NCBI GenBank assembly: GCA_002281555.1
Contig: NCGJ01000006.1
Span: 1-64,000 of the forward strand
DNA length: 64,000 bases
DNA from: Hydrogenophilales bacterium 28-61-23
GTDB taxonomy: Bacteria > Pseudomonadota > Gammaproteobacteria > Burkholderiales > Thiobacillaceae
Direction: 5' to 3'
Numbering within the stretch: the first letter of the stretch is position 1; each line of letters starts with the position of its first letter. The notes below the pieces were generated by a model. That model saw only the letters and a list, made by a program, of their open reading frames with translations, did not search any database and had not been told where the DNA came from. Below are positions 46,993 to 55,713 of this stretch, piece by piece. The translations under genes were made by a program, and so were the position numbers.

Positions 46993-47667
46993 ATGGAACA
47001 AATCGATCTTTTCGTCGCATCGCTCACCTCTTTCTGGAATCAACTGACCCATTTCATCCCGCAACTTCTGCTCGCCATCGTCGCGCTGATCCTGGGCTGG
47101 ATGCTGGCCAAGCTGGTGCGAACCGGCGTCATGCGCCTGCTTACCTTGCTGAAGTTCGACCGGGCTACCGAAAAATCCGGCCTTGAGGCGTTCATGAAGC
47201 ACGCCGATCTCGATGTATCGGTGGCCTCGGTTCTGGGCAACCTGGTCTACTGGCTGACCATACTGGTCACCATCGTGACCGTCGCCGACACCCTCGGTCT
47301 GCAAATGGTGGCGGATCTGTTCAACAAGGTCGTGCTGTACATCCCCAACGTCATCGTCGCCATCCTGGTGCTGGTGTTCGGCACCATCCTGGCCCGCTTC
47401 ATCAACCGTCTGGTCTTCGCCTGGCTATCGAACATGGAGTTCGACGGCGCGCTGACTGTGTCCACCTTCTCCGAATACGCCATGATGGTGTTCGTATTCT
47501 TCATCGCGATGGAGCAGTTGCAGATCGCCAACGAACTGCTCACCGCCGCCTTCATCATCGCCTTCGGCGCGGTCGGCCTCGCCTTCGCCATCGCCTTCGG
47601 CCTCGGCGCCAAGGACTGGGCGGGCAAGGTCATCGAAAAGCTGGTCGCCGACAAAAAACGCTTATAG
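46993..47667 (+). CDS. MscS-like / CmpX-type membrane protein
   Basis: 224 residues with at least four hydrophobic segments (LLLAIVALILGWMLA, LTILVTIVTVADTLGL, VIVAILVLVFGTILARFINR, and ALTAAFIIAFGAVGLAFAIAFGLGAKDWAGKVI). The last is the family's channel-like helix repeat. It corresponds to the transmembrane part of mechanosensitive-type proteins but lacks the cytoplasmic MscS cage domain. Possible role in osmotic response; unproven. Confidence 0.8.
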   Translation: MEQIDLFVASLTSFWNQLTHFIPQLLLAIVALILGWMLAKLVRTGVMRLLTLLKFDRATEKSGLEAFMKHADLDVSVASVLGNLVYWLTILVTIVTVADTLGLQMVADLFNKVVLYIPNVIVAILVLVFGTILARFINRLVFAWLSNMEFDGALTVSTFSEYAMMVFVFFIAMEQLQIANELLTAAFIIAFGAVGLAFAIAFGLGAKDWAGKVIEKLVADKKRL

Positions 47668-47694
47668 CGCGAGAAAGCGACGGGCAGGCCAGCC

Positions 47695-48168
47695 TTGAAC
47701 AAGCTCGGCGGCATTTTTCTGCATGTCGGCATCTGGCTCGGGCTGGGCCTGCTGGCCTATGTCTTTTTCCTGCGCCAGGAAGCGCCGCCGACGCAGGTCG
47801 TCGGCAGCGGCCAGATCGAACTCGGCCGCGCGCGCGACGGCCATTTCCACATCGACGGGGCGATTCAGGGCGTACCGGTCCGGTTTCTGATCGACACCGG
47901 CGCCAGCACGGTTTCAATCTCGCAGGAACTGGCCCGCCGGATCGGGCTGGACTGCGAAATGCAATCCACCTTCCGAACCGCCAACGGCGCGGTGCAAGGC
48001 TGCATCGGCCGTGTCGCAAGACTCGAATTCGGGCCGTTCGGCATCGACAACGCCGCCGTCGCCATCCTGCCCAATCTCACCAGCGACGCGCTGCTCGGCA
48101 TGAACGCGCTACGCCAGGTGCGCATGGAACAAGAGGCGAACCGGCTGCGGCTTTCTGTCGTGGAATAA
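47695..48168 (+). CDS. Retropepsin-like aspartic protease (TIGR02281 type)
   Basis: 157 residues from a TTG start. One N-terminal membrane anchor (GIFLHVGIWLGLGLLAYVFFL) places the domain in the periplasm. The active-site motif FLIDTGASTVSIS lies near 62-74 and ALLGMNAL near 134-141 forms the second conserved loop. A single retropepsin unit must dimerise to act. Substrate unknown. Confidence 0.88.
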   Translation: MNKLGGIFLHVGIWLGLGLLAYVFFLRQEAPPTQVVGSGQIELGRARDGHFHIDGAIQGVPVRFLIDTGASTVSISQELARRIGLDCEMQSTFRTANGAVQGCIGRVARLEFGPFGIDNAAVAILPNLTSDALLGMNALRQVRMEQEANRLRLSVVE

Positions 48169-48482
48169 CCGCGTTAGCGGCGGAGGGGAAAGGCACACGA
48201 GAGACCACGCCACCTGTCCGCGAAATTCGGTTGGTCGGCCGGAGCCGCCTTGGCACGCTGGTCGTGCAACGTCGGCAATCGACCCATAGCTGTCGGTCGA
48301 GGCCTAATATTGGGCACCGCAAAGCTGCCATTGTTTTTGGGGATCACCGGACCCTTTGGATGCGCAGACGTGGGGTGCCGATGGCGGCTAAGAGGCGGGA
48401 AGAAGGGGCAGGACGTCTAGCGCCAATGCGCAAGCGTAGGGAAGCCAGGACGTTCTGCGTTCAGTGTCCGACATCATCTACT
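48169..48482. other. Intergenic stretch without a supported gene
   Basis: 314 bp between two convergent genes. An open frame crosses it on the + strand but its codon use is poor and it runs antisense into the PIN-like gene. It contains a CGGCAATCGACCCATAGCTG motif, a type of short intergenic sequence that recurs in related genomes, and suggests the left edge of an insertion. Confidence 0.5.
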
Positions 48483-49316
48483 TCACCTACTTTCCGCTTC
48501 GAGCGCGGCCAAGAAGTCGTCTACGCCATTAGACGAATAGCACGCAGCGATCTTGCACTCGATGCCAGCTTCCCGTATTCGCAGCGTGGCGAGCGCCACC
48601 TTGTGGCACCACGCGGTGTCTAGCAAGACCATGTCGCACAACTGGCAAGCTGGAAGCGCGTGAACGAAGTCAACGGCGTCGTTGTCCCGGAAGCGCTGGT
48701 TTGCTTGACCGGCTGGTTCAACGAGTAGCTCCTCCTTGAATATGTCAATGAGCCGCATATAGCGGTCTGGGACGAGGGTCCTGCGATCTTGGTTTGCAAA
48801 GACTGCCTGCCGAATCGCGGTTATGTGATTGGCTATATCGCGCTTCATCTGCTCAAAAATCGGCATCAATTCGTCTGCATGATCGATGGCATCTGAAATG
48901 AAGCGATGCGCGTTGAAGGTGCCCCCGGAGATTACGGCGCGGTCGCATAGGTCTCTTAGCATCCAGTGCGTGTCGGGGGCTTCAGGCGGTCCCGGTCGCC
49001 CAGCCTGATCCTCACGGAAGTAGGGCGTATCAGAGACCGTGTCGAGTACGTAAAAGTAGGGAAACGCTCGTTGAAGGAGCGTCTCCACACTACGCGCCGT
49101 GGGTATGTCCCGCATCGCGGTGAACTCGGACAGGTTCATATGCGAGAAGAGCCACGTCCCCTGTGCTGCATGCAGCGCAGCAATGAAGCGGTCGGCTAGT
49201 GCCTCATCATTAGAGAACAAGCGCACCGCCCAATGATCGAGGTAGACCAGCGGATTCGAGAAGGTCTGCCTGATGGACACGCCAGCTTCGCCGTTTGGTT
49301 GGATCGTCATTGGCAT
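48483..49316 (-). CDS. PIN-like nuclease candidate, orphan
   Basis: 277 residues, not assigned to a named family. Four acidic positions are spaced as in PIN domains: LVYLDHWAVR near 24-32, NLSEFTAMRD near 62, RDNDAVDFVHALPAC near 213, and MVLLDTAWCHKV near 232. Such proteins are usually RNases and toxins, but no antitoxin gene is adjacent. Base composition is visibly less GC-rich than the flanking genes. Start could be 49316 or 49310. Identification as PIN-like is from motif pattern only. Confidence 0.5.
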   Translation of the reverse strand: MPMTIQPNGEAGVSIRQTFSNPLVYLDHWAVRLFSNDEALADRFIAALHAAQGTWLFSHMNLSEFTAMRDIPTARSVETLLQRAFPYFYVLDTVSDTPYFREDQAGRPGPPEAPDTHWMLRDLCDRAVISGGTFNAHRFISDAIDHADELMPIFEQMKRDIANHITAIRQAVFANQDRRTLVPDRYMRLIDIFKEELLVEPAGQANQRFRDNDAVDFVHALPACQLCDMVLLDTAWCHKVALATLRIREAGIECKIAACYSSNGVDDFLAALEAESR

Positions 49317-49603
49317 ACGTGGATGCTACCCCTGAAGTGCCAGTCGTTAGTGGCCGCTCCTGGCCGGCAGCAGCACTCCACATTCATCTCACTCGGCATA
49401 CTGACGAACGGCCAACCCGTTTCACTTCACCACCATGGTGACATGCTCACTTCTCCCCAGGCATCACTAAACGATTTATTCTATTAACTAGCGCAAGATA
49501 AATACCAACACGTATCACCAATCAATACTTTCGACTCGTTTCTAGCCAACCCGCCCCCTATCGTTCAAGCTCTCGCGCATCGTTTCAAAACGCCGCGCCA
49601 TCA

Positions 49604-50338
49604 ATGACCGAACTCCAGTTACTGCTCACCACCGTCAAACGACATTTGAAGGCTCGTGGCCTGTCGTATCGCGATGTGGCGCAGGCGCTCAAGCTATCGG
49701 AACCGAGCGTCAAGCGGCTGTTCTCCAGCGGCAGGATCACACTGGAACGGCTCATCGCGCTGGCTGGTCTGATCGACCTCACGCTTGCCGAACTGAGCCA
49801 GGAGGCTGCCGCCAGCGCGGCGCGGCTGCAGCAACTCGAACTGGAGCTGGAAGCCGAGTTGGTCGCAGATCCGCAACTGCTGCTGGTCGCCACCTGCGCA
49901 CTCAATCATTGGCGCATGGCCGATATCGTCAATTGCTATCGAATCGATGCAGCCGCATGTCTGCGCTGCCTGCTGCAACTGGATCGGATGCGCTTGATCG
50001 ATCTGTTGCCGGGCAATCGCATCCGGATCAATGTCACGCGCGATTTCAACTGGCTGCCGGGCGGACCGATCGAGCGCTATTTCACCGAACGCGGCCGGGC
50101 CGATTTCCTCTCCAGCCCGTTCGATGGCGACGACGAATCGGTCTTTTTCGTGCATGGCATGCTCACGCCGGAAGCGCGGGCGCAGTTTCTGATCCAGTTG
50201 CAGCGTCTGCGCCGCAACTTCGCCGCCCTGCACGACGAAAGCCAACATGCCGTCATCGGCGAACGGCGTGGCACCGCGATGCTGCTGGCGTTGCGCGAAT
50301 GGGAGCCGCCCGATTTCGCCAACCTGCGCCGGCCCTGA
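49604..50338 (+). CDS. XRE-type HTH transcriptional regulator
   Basis: 244 residues. The N-terminal HTH is RGLSYRDVAQALKLSEPSVKRLFSSGRITLERLIALAGLIDLTLAELSQ near 18-66. A helical linker and a C-terminal domain of unknown fold contain FNWLPGGPIERYFTERGRADFLSSPF. It is the first gene of the cluster that follows (25-bp gap), so it likely regulates it. AT-rich sequence upstream (about 49460-49550) probably holds the promoter. Confidence 0.82.
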   Translation: MTELQLLLTTVKRHLKARGLSYRDVAQALKLSEPSVKRLFSSGRITLERLIALAGLIDLTLAELSQEAAASAARLQQLELELEAELVADPQLLLVATCALNHWRMADIVNCYRIDAAACLRCLLQLDRMRLIDLLPGNRIRINVTRDFNWLPGGPIERYFTERGRADFLSSPFDGDDESVFFVHGMLTPEARAQFLIQLQRLRRNFAALHDESQHAVIGERRGTAMLLALREWEPPDFANLRRP

Positions 50339-50362
50339 ACAGCCCCTTCCCTTTCATATCCC

Positions 50363-51391
50363 ATGTCCACCCAAGCACATCCAACCCGGCACATCGCGCT
50401 ACTCGGCACCGGCCACGCCGTGCCAGACGAAGCTGTCGCCAGCACGGAAATCGACCGCAGATTGAACCACCCGCCCGGCACCGTCGAACGCGCTGGCGGC
50501 GTGCGGCTGCGTCATTTCGCCTCACGAGACGAAACCGCTGCCAAACTGGCCGCCAAAGCCGCGCGACGCGCCGCCGAGGCCGCCGGCGTTCGCCTCACCG
50601 AGATCGACTGTCTGGTCGCCGCCAGCGGCACCATGGATCAGGGTATGCCCTGCAACGCCGCGCTGATTCACCGCGAGATTCACAACGAAATGGGCCTGTC
50701 GGCGCACGCCATCCCGGCTTTCGACGTCAATGCCAGTTGCCTGGGTTTCCTCGCCGCGCTCGACACCTTGTCCTGGCCGATAGCCGCCGGGCGCTACCGG
50801 AAAGTGCTGATCGTCGCGGCCGATCTCGCCTCCTGTGGACTCGACTGGAGCACGCTGGAAGCCAGCGCCATCTTCGGCGACGGCGCGGCGGCGGCCGTGG
50901 TCGGCCCCAGCCCAGCCGGCAGCGGCGCGAGCATTCTGGCGGCCGATCTGGTCACCTTGTCCGACGGCGTCGATCTGTGCCGCATTCCCGGCGGCGGCAG
51001 CCGCCACCACCCGACCCGGATCGACCAACCCTTCGCCGAGTTGGCCATGTTCCGCATGGACGGCAGGGGCGTGTTCAAGCTTGCTTCGCGGCACCTGCCC
51101 GACTTCATCGAGCGTCTGCTCGCCCGCGCCGGCCTGACCCGCGACCAGCTTGACTGGATCGTGCCGCATCAGGCCAGCCATCTGGCGCTGTCGCACCTGA
51201 CCCGGCGGCTGGGCTTTCGCACCGAGCGGGTGATCGACATCTTCGCCGAGCATGGCAACCAGGTCGCCGCCTCGCTGCCCACCGCGCTCGACATCGCCAT
51301 CCGCGACGGCCGCATCCAGCGCGGCCAGCGCCTGCTGTTGCTCGGCACCGGCGCCGGCCTGTCGCTGGGCGGCATCGTGCTGGAGTATTGA
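50363..51391 (+). CDS. KASIII/OleA-like condensing enzyme
   Basis: 342 residues, thiolase fold. Catalytic triad visible: Cys126 (DVNASCLGFL), His269 (VPHQASHLAL) and Asn299 (HGNQVAAS). Condenses or transfers acyl groups from CoA or ACP thioesters. No acyl carrier protein or FabD-like partner is encoded nearby, so it is more likely a dedicated pathway enzyme (OleA- or HMG-synthase-like) than the housekeeping FabH. Next gene starts 3 bp after its stop. Confidence 0.88.
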   Translation: MSTQAHPTRHIALLGTGHAVPDEAVASTEIDRRLNHPPGTVERAGGVRLRHFASRDETAAKLAAKAARRAAEAAGVRLTEIDCLVAASGTMDQGMPCNAALIHREIHNEMGLSAHAIPAFDVNASCLGFLAALDTLSWPIAAGRYRKVLIVAADLASCGLDWSTLEASAIFGDGAAAAVVGPSPAGSGASILAADLVTLSDGVDLCRIPGGGSRHHPTRIDQPFAELAMFRMDGRGVFKLASRHLPDFIERLLARAGLTRDQLDWIVPHQASHLALSHLTRRLGFRTERVIDIFAEHGNQVAASLPTALDIAIRDGRIQRGQRLLLLGTGAGLSLGGIVLEY

Positions 51392-51394
51392 ACC

Positions 51395-52408
51395 TTGAAA
51401 ATCGTCATTACCGGCGGCACCGGTTTTCTTGGCCGACATCTGGTATGGCGCGTCGCCGCCGAAGGAGCCGAGGTGATCTTCACCGGACGCAGCGCAACAG
51501 CGGCCGAAGAAGTGATGCGACATGCGTCGGCGCCGGTGCGCTGGCAGCCGCTGCGACATGGCACAGCCGAAGCCGCCGGCCTGCTGACGGATGCCGCCGC
51601 AAACGCCGACGCCATCGTCCACTGCGCCGCCTTGTCCTCGCCCTGGGGCCACCTCGAGGACTTCCAGCGCGCCAACATCGCCAGTACCGCCGAAGTGCTG
51701 GCCGCCTGCCGGGCCAATGGCGTGCGCCGGCTGGTGCACATCTCGACGCCCAGCCTGTACTTCGGCTTCCGCGACCGGCTGGCGATCCGCGAGGACGCGC
51801 CGCTGCCCGAACCGGCCAACGACTACGTGCGCACCAAGATCGCCGCCGAAGCCTTGATCTGCGCAGCCCCGCCACCGGAAGTCGCCATCCTGCGTCCGCG
51901 CGCCCTGTTCGGCCCGTGGGATCAGACCCTGATGCCGCGCCTGTTGCGCGTGATGGCGAAAGGCCCGCTGCCGATCATGCGCGGCGGCCGCATCCAGCTC
52001 GATCTGACCTACATCGACAACGCGGTCGATGCGGTCTGGCTGGCGCTGACCCGGCCATTGCCGCGCCCGCTGGCCACCTACAACGTCAGCAACGGCGAGC
52101 CACGCGAACTGCTCGACGTGCTGGCGATCATGGCGCGCGAATTCGATTTGCCGCTGCGTACCCGCCGCCTGCCCTGGCCGTTGGTCGACTGGCTGGCGCG
52201 CGGCCTGGAAACCGCCGCCCGCCTGGGCAATGGCAAGGAACCGCCGCTCACCCGCTACAGCGCCGGCGTGCTTGCGTTCAGCCAGACGCTGGACATCTCC
52301 GCCTTGCGCAATGAACTGGGTTATCAGCCGAAAGTGGGTATTGAAGAAGGCATCCGTCGCCATGCGGCGTGGTGGAAAAACACCGCGTTGAGAGGCCAAC
52401 ACACATGA
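51395..52408 (+). CDS. NAD-dependent epimerase/3-beta-HSD-like SDR (OleD-like)
   Basis: 337 residues from TTG 51395. Extended SDR: Rossmann motif TGGTGFLG at 6-13 and the catalytic pair YVRTK (Tyr144, Lys148), with HISTPSLYFG before it. Similar in arrangement to OleD, which reduces the beta-keto acid formed by OleA. The stop overlaps the following start by 4 bp. Confidence 0.88.
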   Translation: MKIVITGGTGFLGRHLVWRVAAEGAEVIFTGRSATAAEEVMRHASAPVRWQPLRHGTAEAAGLLTDAAANADAIVHCAALSSPWGHLEDFQRANIASTAEVLAACRANGVRRLVHISTPSLYFGFRDRLAIREDAPLPEPANDYVRTKIAAEALICAAPPPEVAILRPRALFGPWDQTLMPRLLRVMAKGPLPIMRGGRIQLDLTYIDNAVDAVWLALTRPLPRPLATYNVSNGEPRELLDVLAIMAREFDLPLRTRRLPWPLVDWLARGLETAARLGNGKEPPLTRYSAGVLAFSQTLDISALRNELGYQPKVGIEEGIRRHAAWWKNTALRGQHT

Positions 52409-53247
52409 CCACAGTCAGCCTGAAATTGCTCCGCGTCGGCGCCTGTCGGCATCTCGAATGCATGGCCGCGCGCGGCGGTCGCTGGTCGCCGGTGGAATTT
52501 CCCGCCTTGTGCGGGCTGATCCGCCACCCGACCCGCGGCTGGATGCTCTATGACACCGGCTACGCCGAGCATTTCATGGCGGCCACCGCGACCTTCCCGG
52601 AACGCCTGTACCGCGACGCACTGCCGGTCAATCTGCCCGCCGCCGAGGTGCTCATCACGCAACTGGCCGGCTTCGGCCTGACGCCGGCGGATATCGGCAC
52701 GGTCATCGTCTCGCACTACCACGGCGACCACATCGCCGGCCTGCGCGACATTCCCAACGCCCGTTTCATTGCGCTGCGCGCCGACACCGAACACTTCGCG
52801 GCACTGGCGGGAAAACGCTGGCGCGCCACCCTGGGCGGGCATCTGCCCAACCTGTTGCCGCCCGACTACTTCGACCGCCTGGATAACGCCGACGCCTGCC
52901 TGCAACACCCCCTGCCGGACTGGCTGGCACCGTTCGTGACCGGCCTCGATCTGCTCGGCGACGGCAGCCTGCTCGGCGTGCCGCTGCCCGGCCACAGCTA
53001 CGGCCAGCTTGGGCTGTTCATACCGGATGCCGATGGCCGCCCGGCCTTTCTGGTCGCCGATGCCTGCTGGTCTTTGCCCGCCCTGCGCGAAGGCCGTCTG
53101 CCATTGGCGCTGTTCATCAACGCCGATCGCAAGGGTTTCGTGCGCACCTTCGACGGGCTTGCCGGCATCGCCCGGCGCGAAACCGCCGTCGCCCTGCTGC
53201 CGTCGCACTGCACGGCGGCCTGGGAGGAATTCAACAGTGATTCCTGA
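52405..53247 (+). CDS. Metallo-beta-lactamase-fold hydrolase
   Basis: 280 residues. Metal-binding motif SHYHGDHIAG with H104, H106, D108 and H109; further ligands likely in PLPGHSYGQ and VADACW. The start and overall layout resemble AHL-lactonase-type enzymes. In this context it may hydrolyse a thioester or lactone intermediate. Overlaps the SDR (4 bp) and the adenylating enzyme (11 bp). Confidence 0.88.
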   Translation: MTTVSLKLLRVGACRHLECMAARGGRWSPVEFPALCGLIRHPTRGWMLYDTGYAEHFMAATATFPERLYRDALPVNLPAAEVLITQLAGFGLTPADIGTVIVSHYHGDHIAGLRDIPNARFIALRADTEHFAALAGKRWRATLGGHLPNLLPPDYFDRLDNADACLQHPLPDWLAPFVTGLDLLGDGSLLGVPLPGHSYGQLGLFIPDADGRPAFLVADACWSLPALREGRLPLALFINADRKGFVRTFDGLAGIARRETAVALLPSHCTAAWEEFNSDS

Positions 53248-54595
53248 CGCCCTGATCATGGCCGTGCATTTCACCCGCACCCGCTGGCAACTGGATTTCC
53301 GCGAGCGCAGCAAGCTGGAGGCCTGGCAGCAAGCCGGCATCCAGCGTTTCCTGCGTGAGGTCCTGCCGCGCGCGCCTCGCTTCCAAGGCCTGTCGCCCCG
53401 CTCGCTGGCGGAACTGCCGACGATGGACAAGGCCGCGATGATGGCCAATTTCCATGATTACAACACGCACGGCGTTCAGCTCGACGCAGCCTTCGACATC
53501 GGCTTCAGGGCCGAGAACTCACGGGATTTCGCCCCCATGCTGGGAGCCGGGCCAAATGCGCTCACCGTCGGCCTGTCGAGCGGCACTTCCGGCAACCGGG
53601 GCGTGTTTCTGGTCAGCCGCGCCGAACGTCTGCGCTGGGCCGGCATTCTGCTGGCCCGCGCCCTGCCGCAACATTTGCTCAAGCGCCTGTTGACCCCATG
53701 GGCGCCGCCGCTGCGCATCGCCTTTTTCCTGCGTGCCAACAGCAATCTCTACACCACGCTGAACAGCCGCCGCATCGACTTCGCGTTCCACGATCTGCTG
53801 CTCGGCGTCGAACCCGCCGTGCCGCGCATGAACGCCAGCCAGCCCGACATCCTGGTCGGTCCGCCTTCGCTGCTGCGCGCCCTCGCCGCCGAGGCGCAGG
53901 CCGGGCGACTGCGCATACGGCCCAGTCACGTCATTTCGGTCGCCGAAGTGCTGGAAACTCAGGATGCCGAAGCGATCCGCGCCGCCTTCGGCGTGGCCAC
54001 GCATCAGCTTTATCAGGCCACCGAGGGCTTCCTCGGATACACCTGCGAGCACGGCACGCTGCACCTGAACGAAAGCTGCGTGCACATCGAGCCGGAATGG
54101 CTGGACGCCGAGCGCACCCGCTTCCAGCCGGTGATCACCGACTTCACCCGCGAGACGCAATTGATCGTGCGCTACCGGCTCAACGACGTGCTGCGCGTCG
54201 CACCCCAGCCGTGTCCGTGCGGACGCGCCGAGCGCGCCATCGACGCCATCGAGGGCCGTGCCGACGAGGTGCTCTGGCTGCCGGAAAGGGATTCCGGCAA
54301 AGCCGAGGCGATCTACCCCGACCTGATCCGCCGCGCCATGCTGTTCGCCGGCCCAACAGTGCGCGAATTCGAGCTGACACAATCGGGCATGACGCTGCAC
54401 ATCGGCCTGCTCGCCGAAGGTGATCGCGCTGAGGCGATCTCCTGCGTCAGCACGCAACTGGACCTGCTGTGGCGGACCATGAATATCCAGCCGCCAACGC
54501 TGGCCTTCACCGACTGGCAACCGGCGCAACCCGGTGTCAAACGGCGACGGGTCCGCATGGCGCAGGCTCCGGAGGGGTTGAAATGCACGTTTTGA
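53237..54595 (+). CDS. PaaK/CoF-synthetase-like adenylate-forming enzyme
   Basis: 452 residues from GTG 53237, chosen because GGAGG lies 9 nt upstream, whereas the ATG at 53258 has none. Member of the adenylate-forming clade related to phenylacetate-CoA ligase and coenzyme F390 synthetase: phosphate-loop SSGTSGNRGVFLVS, then LYQATEGFLGYTCEHGTL and VIRYRLNDVL-type motif (RYRLNDVLRVAPQPCPCGRAE, with cysteines as in CoF-synthetase relatives). Activates a carboxylate as acyl-AMP. Overlaps the ATP-grasp gene by 13 bp. Confidence 0.85.
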   Translation: MIPDALIMAVHFTRTRWQLDFRERSKLEAWQQAGIQRFLREVLPRAPRFQGLSPRSLAELPTMDKAAMMANFHDYNTHGVQLDAAFDIGFRAENSRDFAPMLGAGPNALTVGLSSGTSGNRGVFLVSRAERLRWAGILLARALPQHLLKRLLTPWAPPLRIAFFLRANSNLYTTLNSRRIDFAFHDLLLGVEPAVPRMNASQPDILVGPPSLLRALAAEAQAGRLRIRPSHVISVAEVLETQDAEAIRAAFGVATHQLYQATEGFLGYTCEHGTLHLNESCVHIEPEWLDAERTRFQPVITDFTRETQLIVRYRLNDVLRVAPQPCPCGRAERAIDAIEGRADEVLWLPERDSGKAEAIYPDLIRRAMLFAGPTVREFELTQSGMTLHIGLLAEGDRAEAISCVSTQLDLLWRTMNIQPPTLAFTDWQPAQPGVKRRRVRMAQAPEGLKCTF

Positions 54596-55713
54596 TTCTT
54601 GGCGCGCGCGCCCCCGCTTGCCTGGAATGGGCGCGCGCCTTCCGCGCCGCCGGCTGGCGAGTCACCGCCGGCGACTCGCTGGCCTGGCCGATCACCCGCG
54701 CCAGCAACGCCATTCACGACTATGTCCGCCTGCCCGAGCCGCGAACCGAAACGAAAGCCTGGCTGGCCGCACTGAAGGCATGCATCGAAACCCGCGCCGT
54801 CGACCTCGTCCTGCCCACCTGCGAAGAAGCTTTCTACCTCGCGCACGGCCGCGACTGCCTGCCATGCCGGGTGATGACCAGCGATTTCAGCCTGATGCAC
54901 CGCCTGCATCACAAAGGCTGGTTCGCCGAGATGATTCGCGACTGGCCGGTGTCAGCGCCGGAAACGCGTTTGCTGGAATCGCGCGAGGATGTCGCCGCGC
55001 TGTCCGACGAAGCGGGCAATTGGGTGTTCAAACCCGCCTATTCCCGCTTCGCCAACCGCGCGCTGATCCGGCCGCGCGCGGAAGCGCTGTCGAATATCAG
55101 GCCCACCACCGATCAACCCTGGGTCGCCCAGCGTTTCGTCGCCGGCCGCGAGCATTGCAGCTACAGCATCCTGCTCGACGGCCGCCTCACCGCGCATGCC
55201 TGTTACCACCCGCGTTACCGGGTCGGGCGCGGTTCCGGCATCTGGTTCGAACCAACCGACCCGGCCCCGATCCGGGTTTTTCTCGAACGCTTCGGCACGC
55301 AAACCGGCTACACCGGCCAGGTCGCCTTCGACTTCATCGAATCGCCAGATGGCCGCTGTCATGCCATCGAGTGCAATCCGCGCGCGACCAGCGGCGTGCA
55401 TCTGTTCGACGATCAGCCGAACGCGCTGGTGGCCGCCCTGCTCGGCGCCGAGGGCGTGCTGACACCCACCCACGCACCGCGTCAGGTCGCGCTTGCGATG
55501 CTGCTGTTCGCCGCCCACAAGCACCTGTTCGACCGCCAGTTCTGGCGCGACTACCACCGCGCCCGCGACGTGGTGACCCGGCCCGGCGACCACGCGCCCC
55601 TGCCCGCCCAGATTCCCGGCCTGGCCGAGATCATCGGCCGCGCCATCGCCCGTCGCAGCGGTCTGCTGGCCGCCGCCACCGCCGACAGCGAATGGAACGG
55701 GCAAACGCTGTGA
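54583..55713 (+). CDS. ATP-grasp family ligase
   Basis: 376 residues. N-terminal preATP-grasp VLILGARAPACLEWARAF, ATP-grasp region with NWVFKPAYSRFANRALIRP, the metal-binding QVAFDFIESPDGRCHAIECNPRATSGVHLF. Enzymes of this fold ligate a carboxylate to an amine or thiol via acyl phosphate. Carbamoyl-phosphate-synthase-like, not a biotin-dependent enzyme. Stop overlaps the next gene by GTGA. Confidence 0.85.
   Translation: MHVLILGARAPACLEWARAFRAAGWRVTAGDSLAWPITRASNAIHDYVRLPEPRTETKAWLAALKACIETRAVDLVLPTCEEAFYLAHGRDCLPCRVMTSDFSLMHRLHHKGWFAEMIRDWPVSAPETRLLESREDVAALSDEAGNWVFKPAYSRFANRALIRPRAEALSNIRPTTDQPWVAQRFVAGREHCSYSILLDGRLTAHACYHPRYRVGRGSGIWFEPTDPAPIRVFLERFGTQTGYTGQVAFDFIESPDGRCHAIECNPRATSGVHLFDDQPNALVAALLGAEGVLTPTHAPRQVALAMLLFAAHKHLFDRQFWRDYHRARDVVTRPGDHAPLPAQIPGLAEIIGRAIARRSGLLAAATADSEWNGQTL

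Noticed and set aside
48231..48623. A 130-codon + strand frame between the retropepsin gene and the PIN-like gene.
   Set aside because: Arg-rich, no motif, and overlaps the 3' end of the PIN-like gene on the other strand.
50363..51391. Calling the condensing enzyme FabH.
   Set aside because: It lies in a dedicated cluster without acpP, fabD or fabG and shares only the catalytic triad with FabH.
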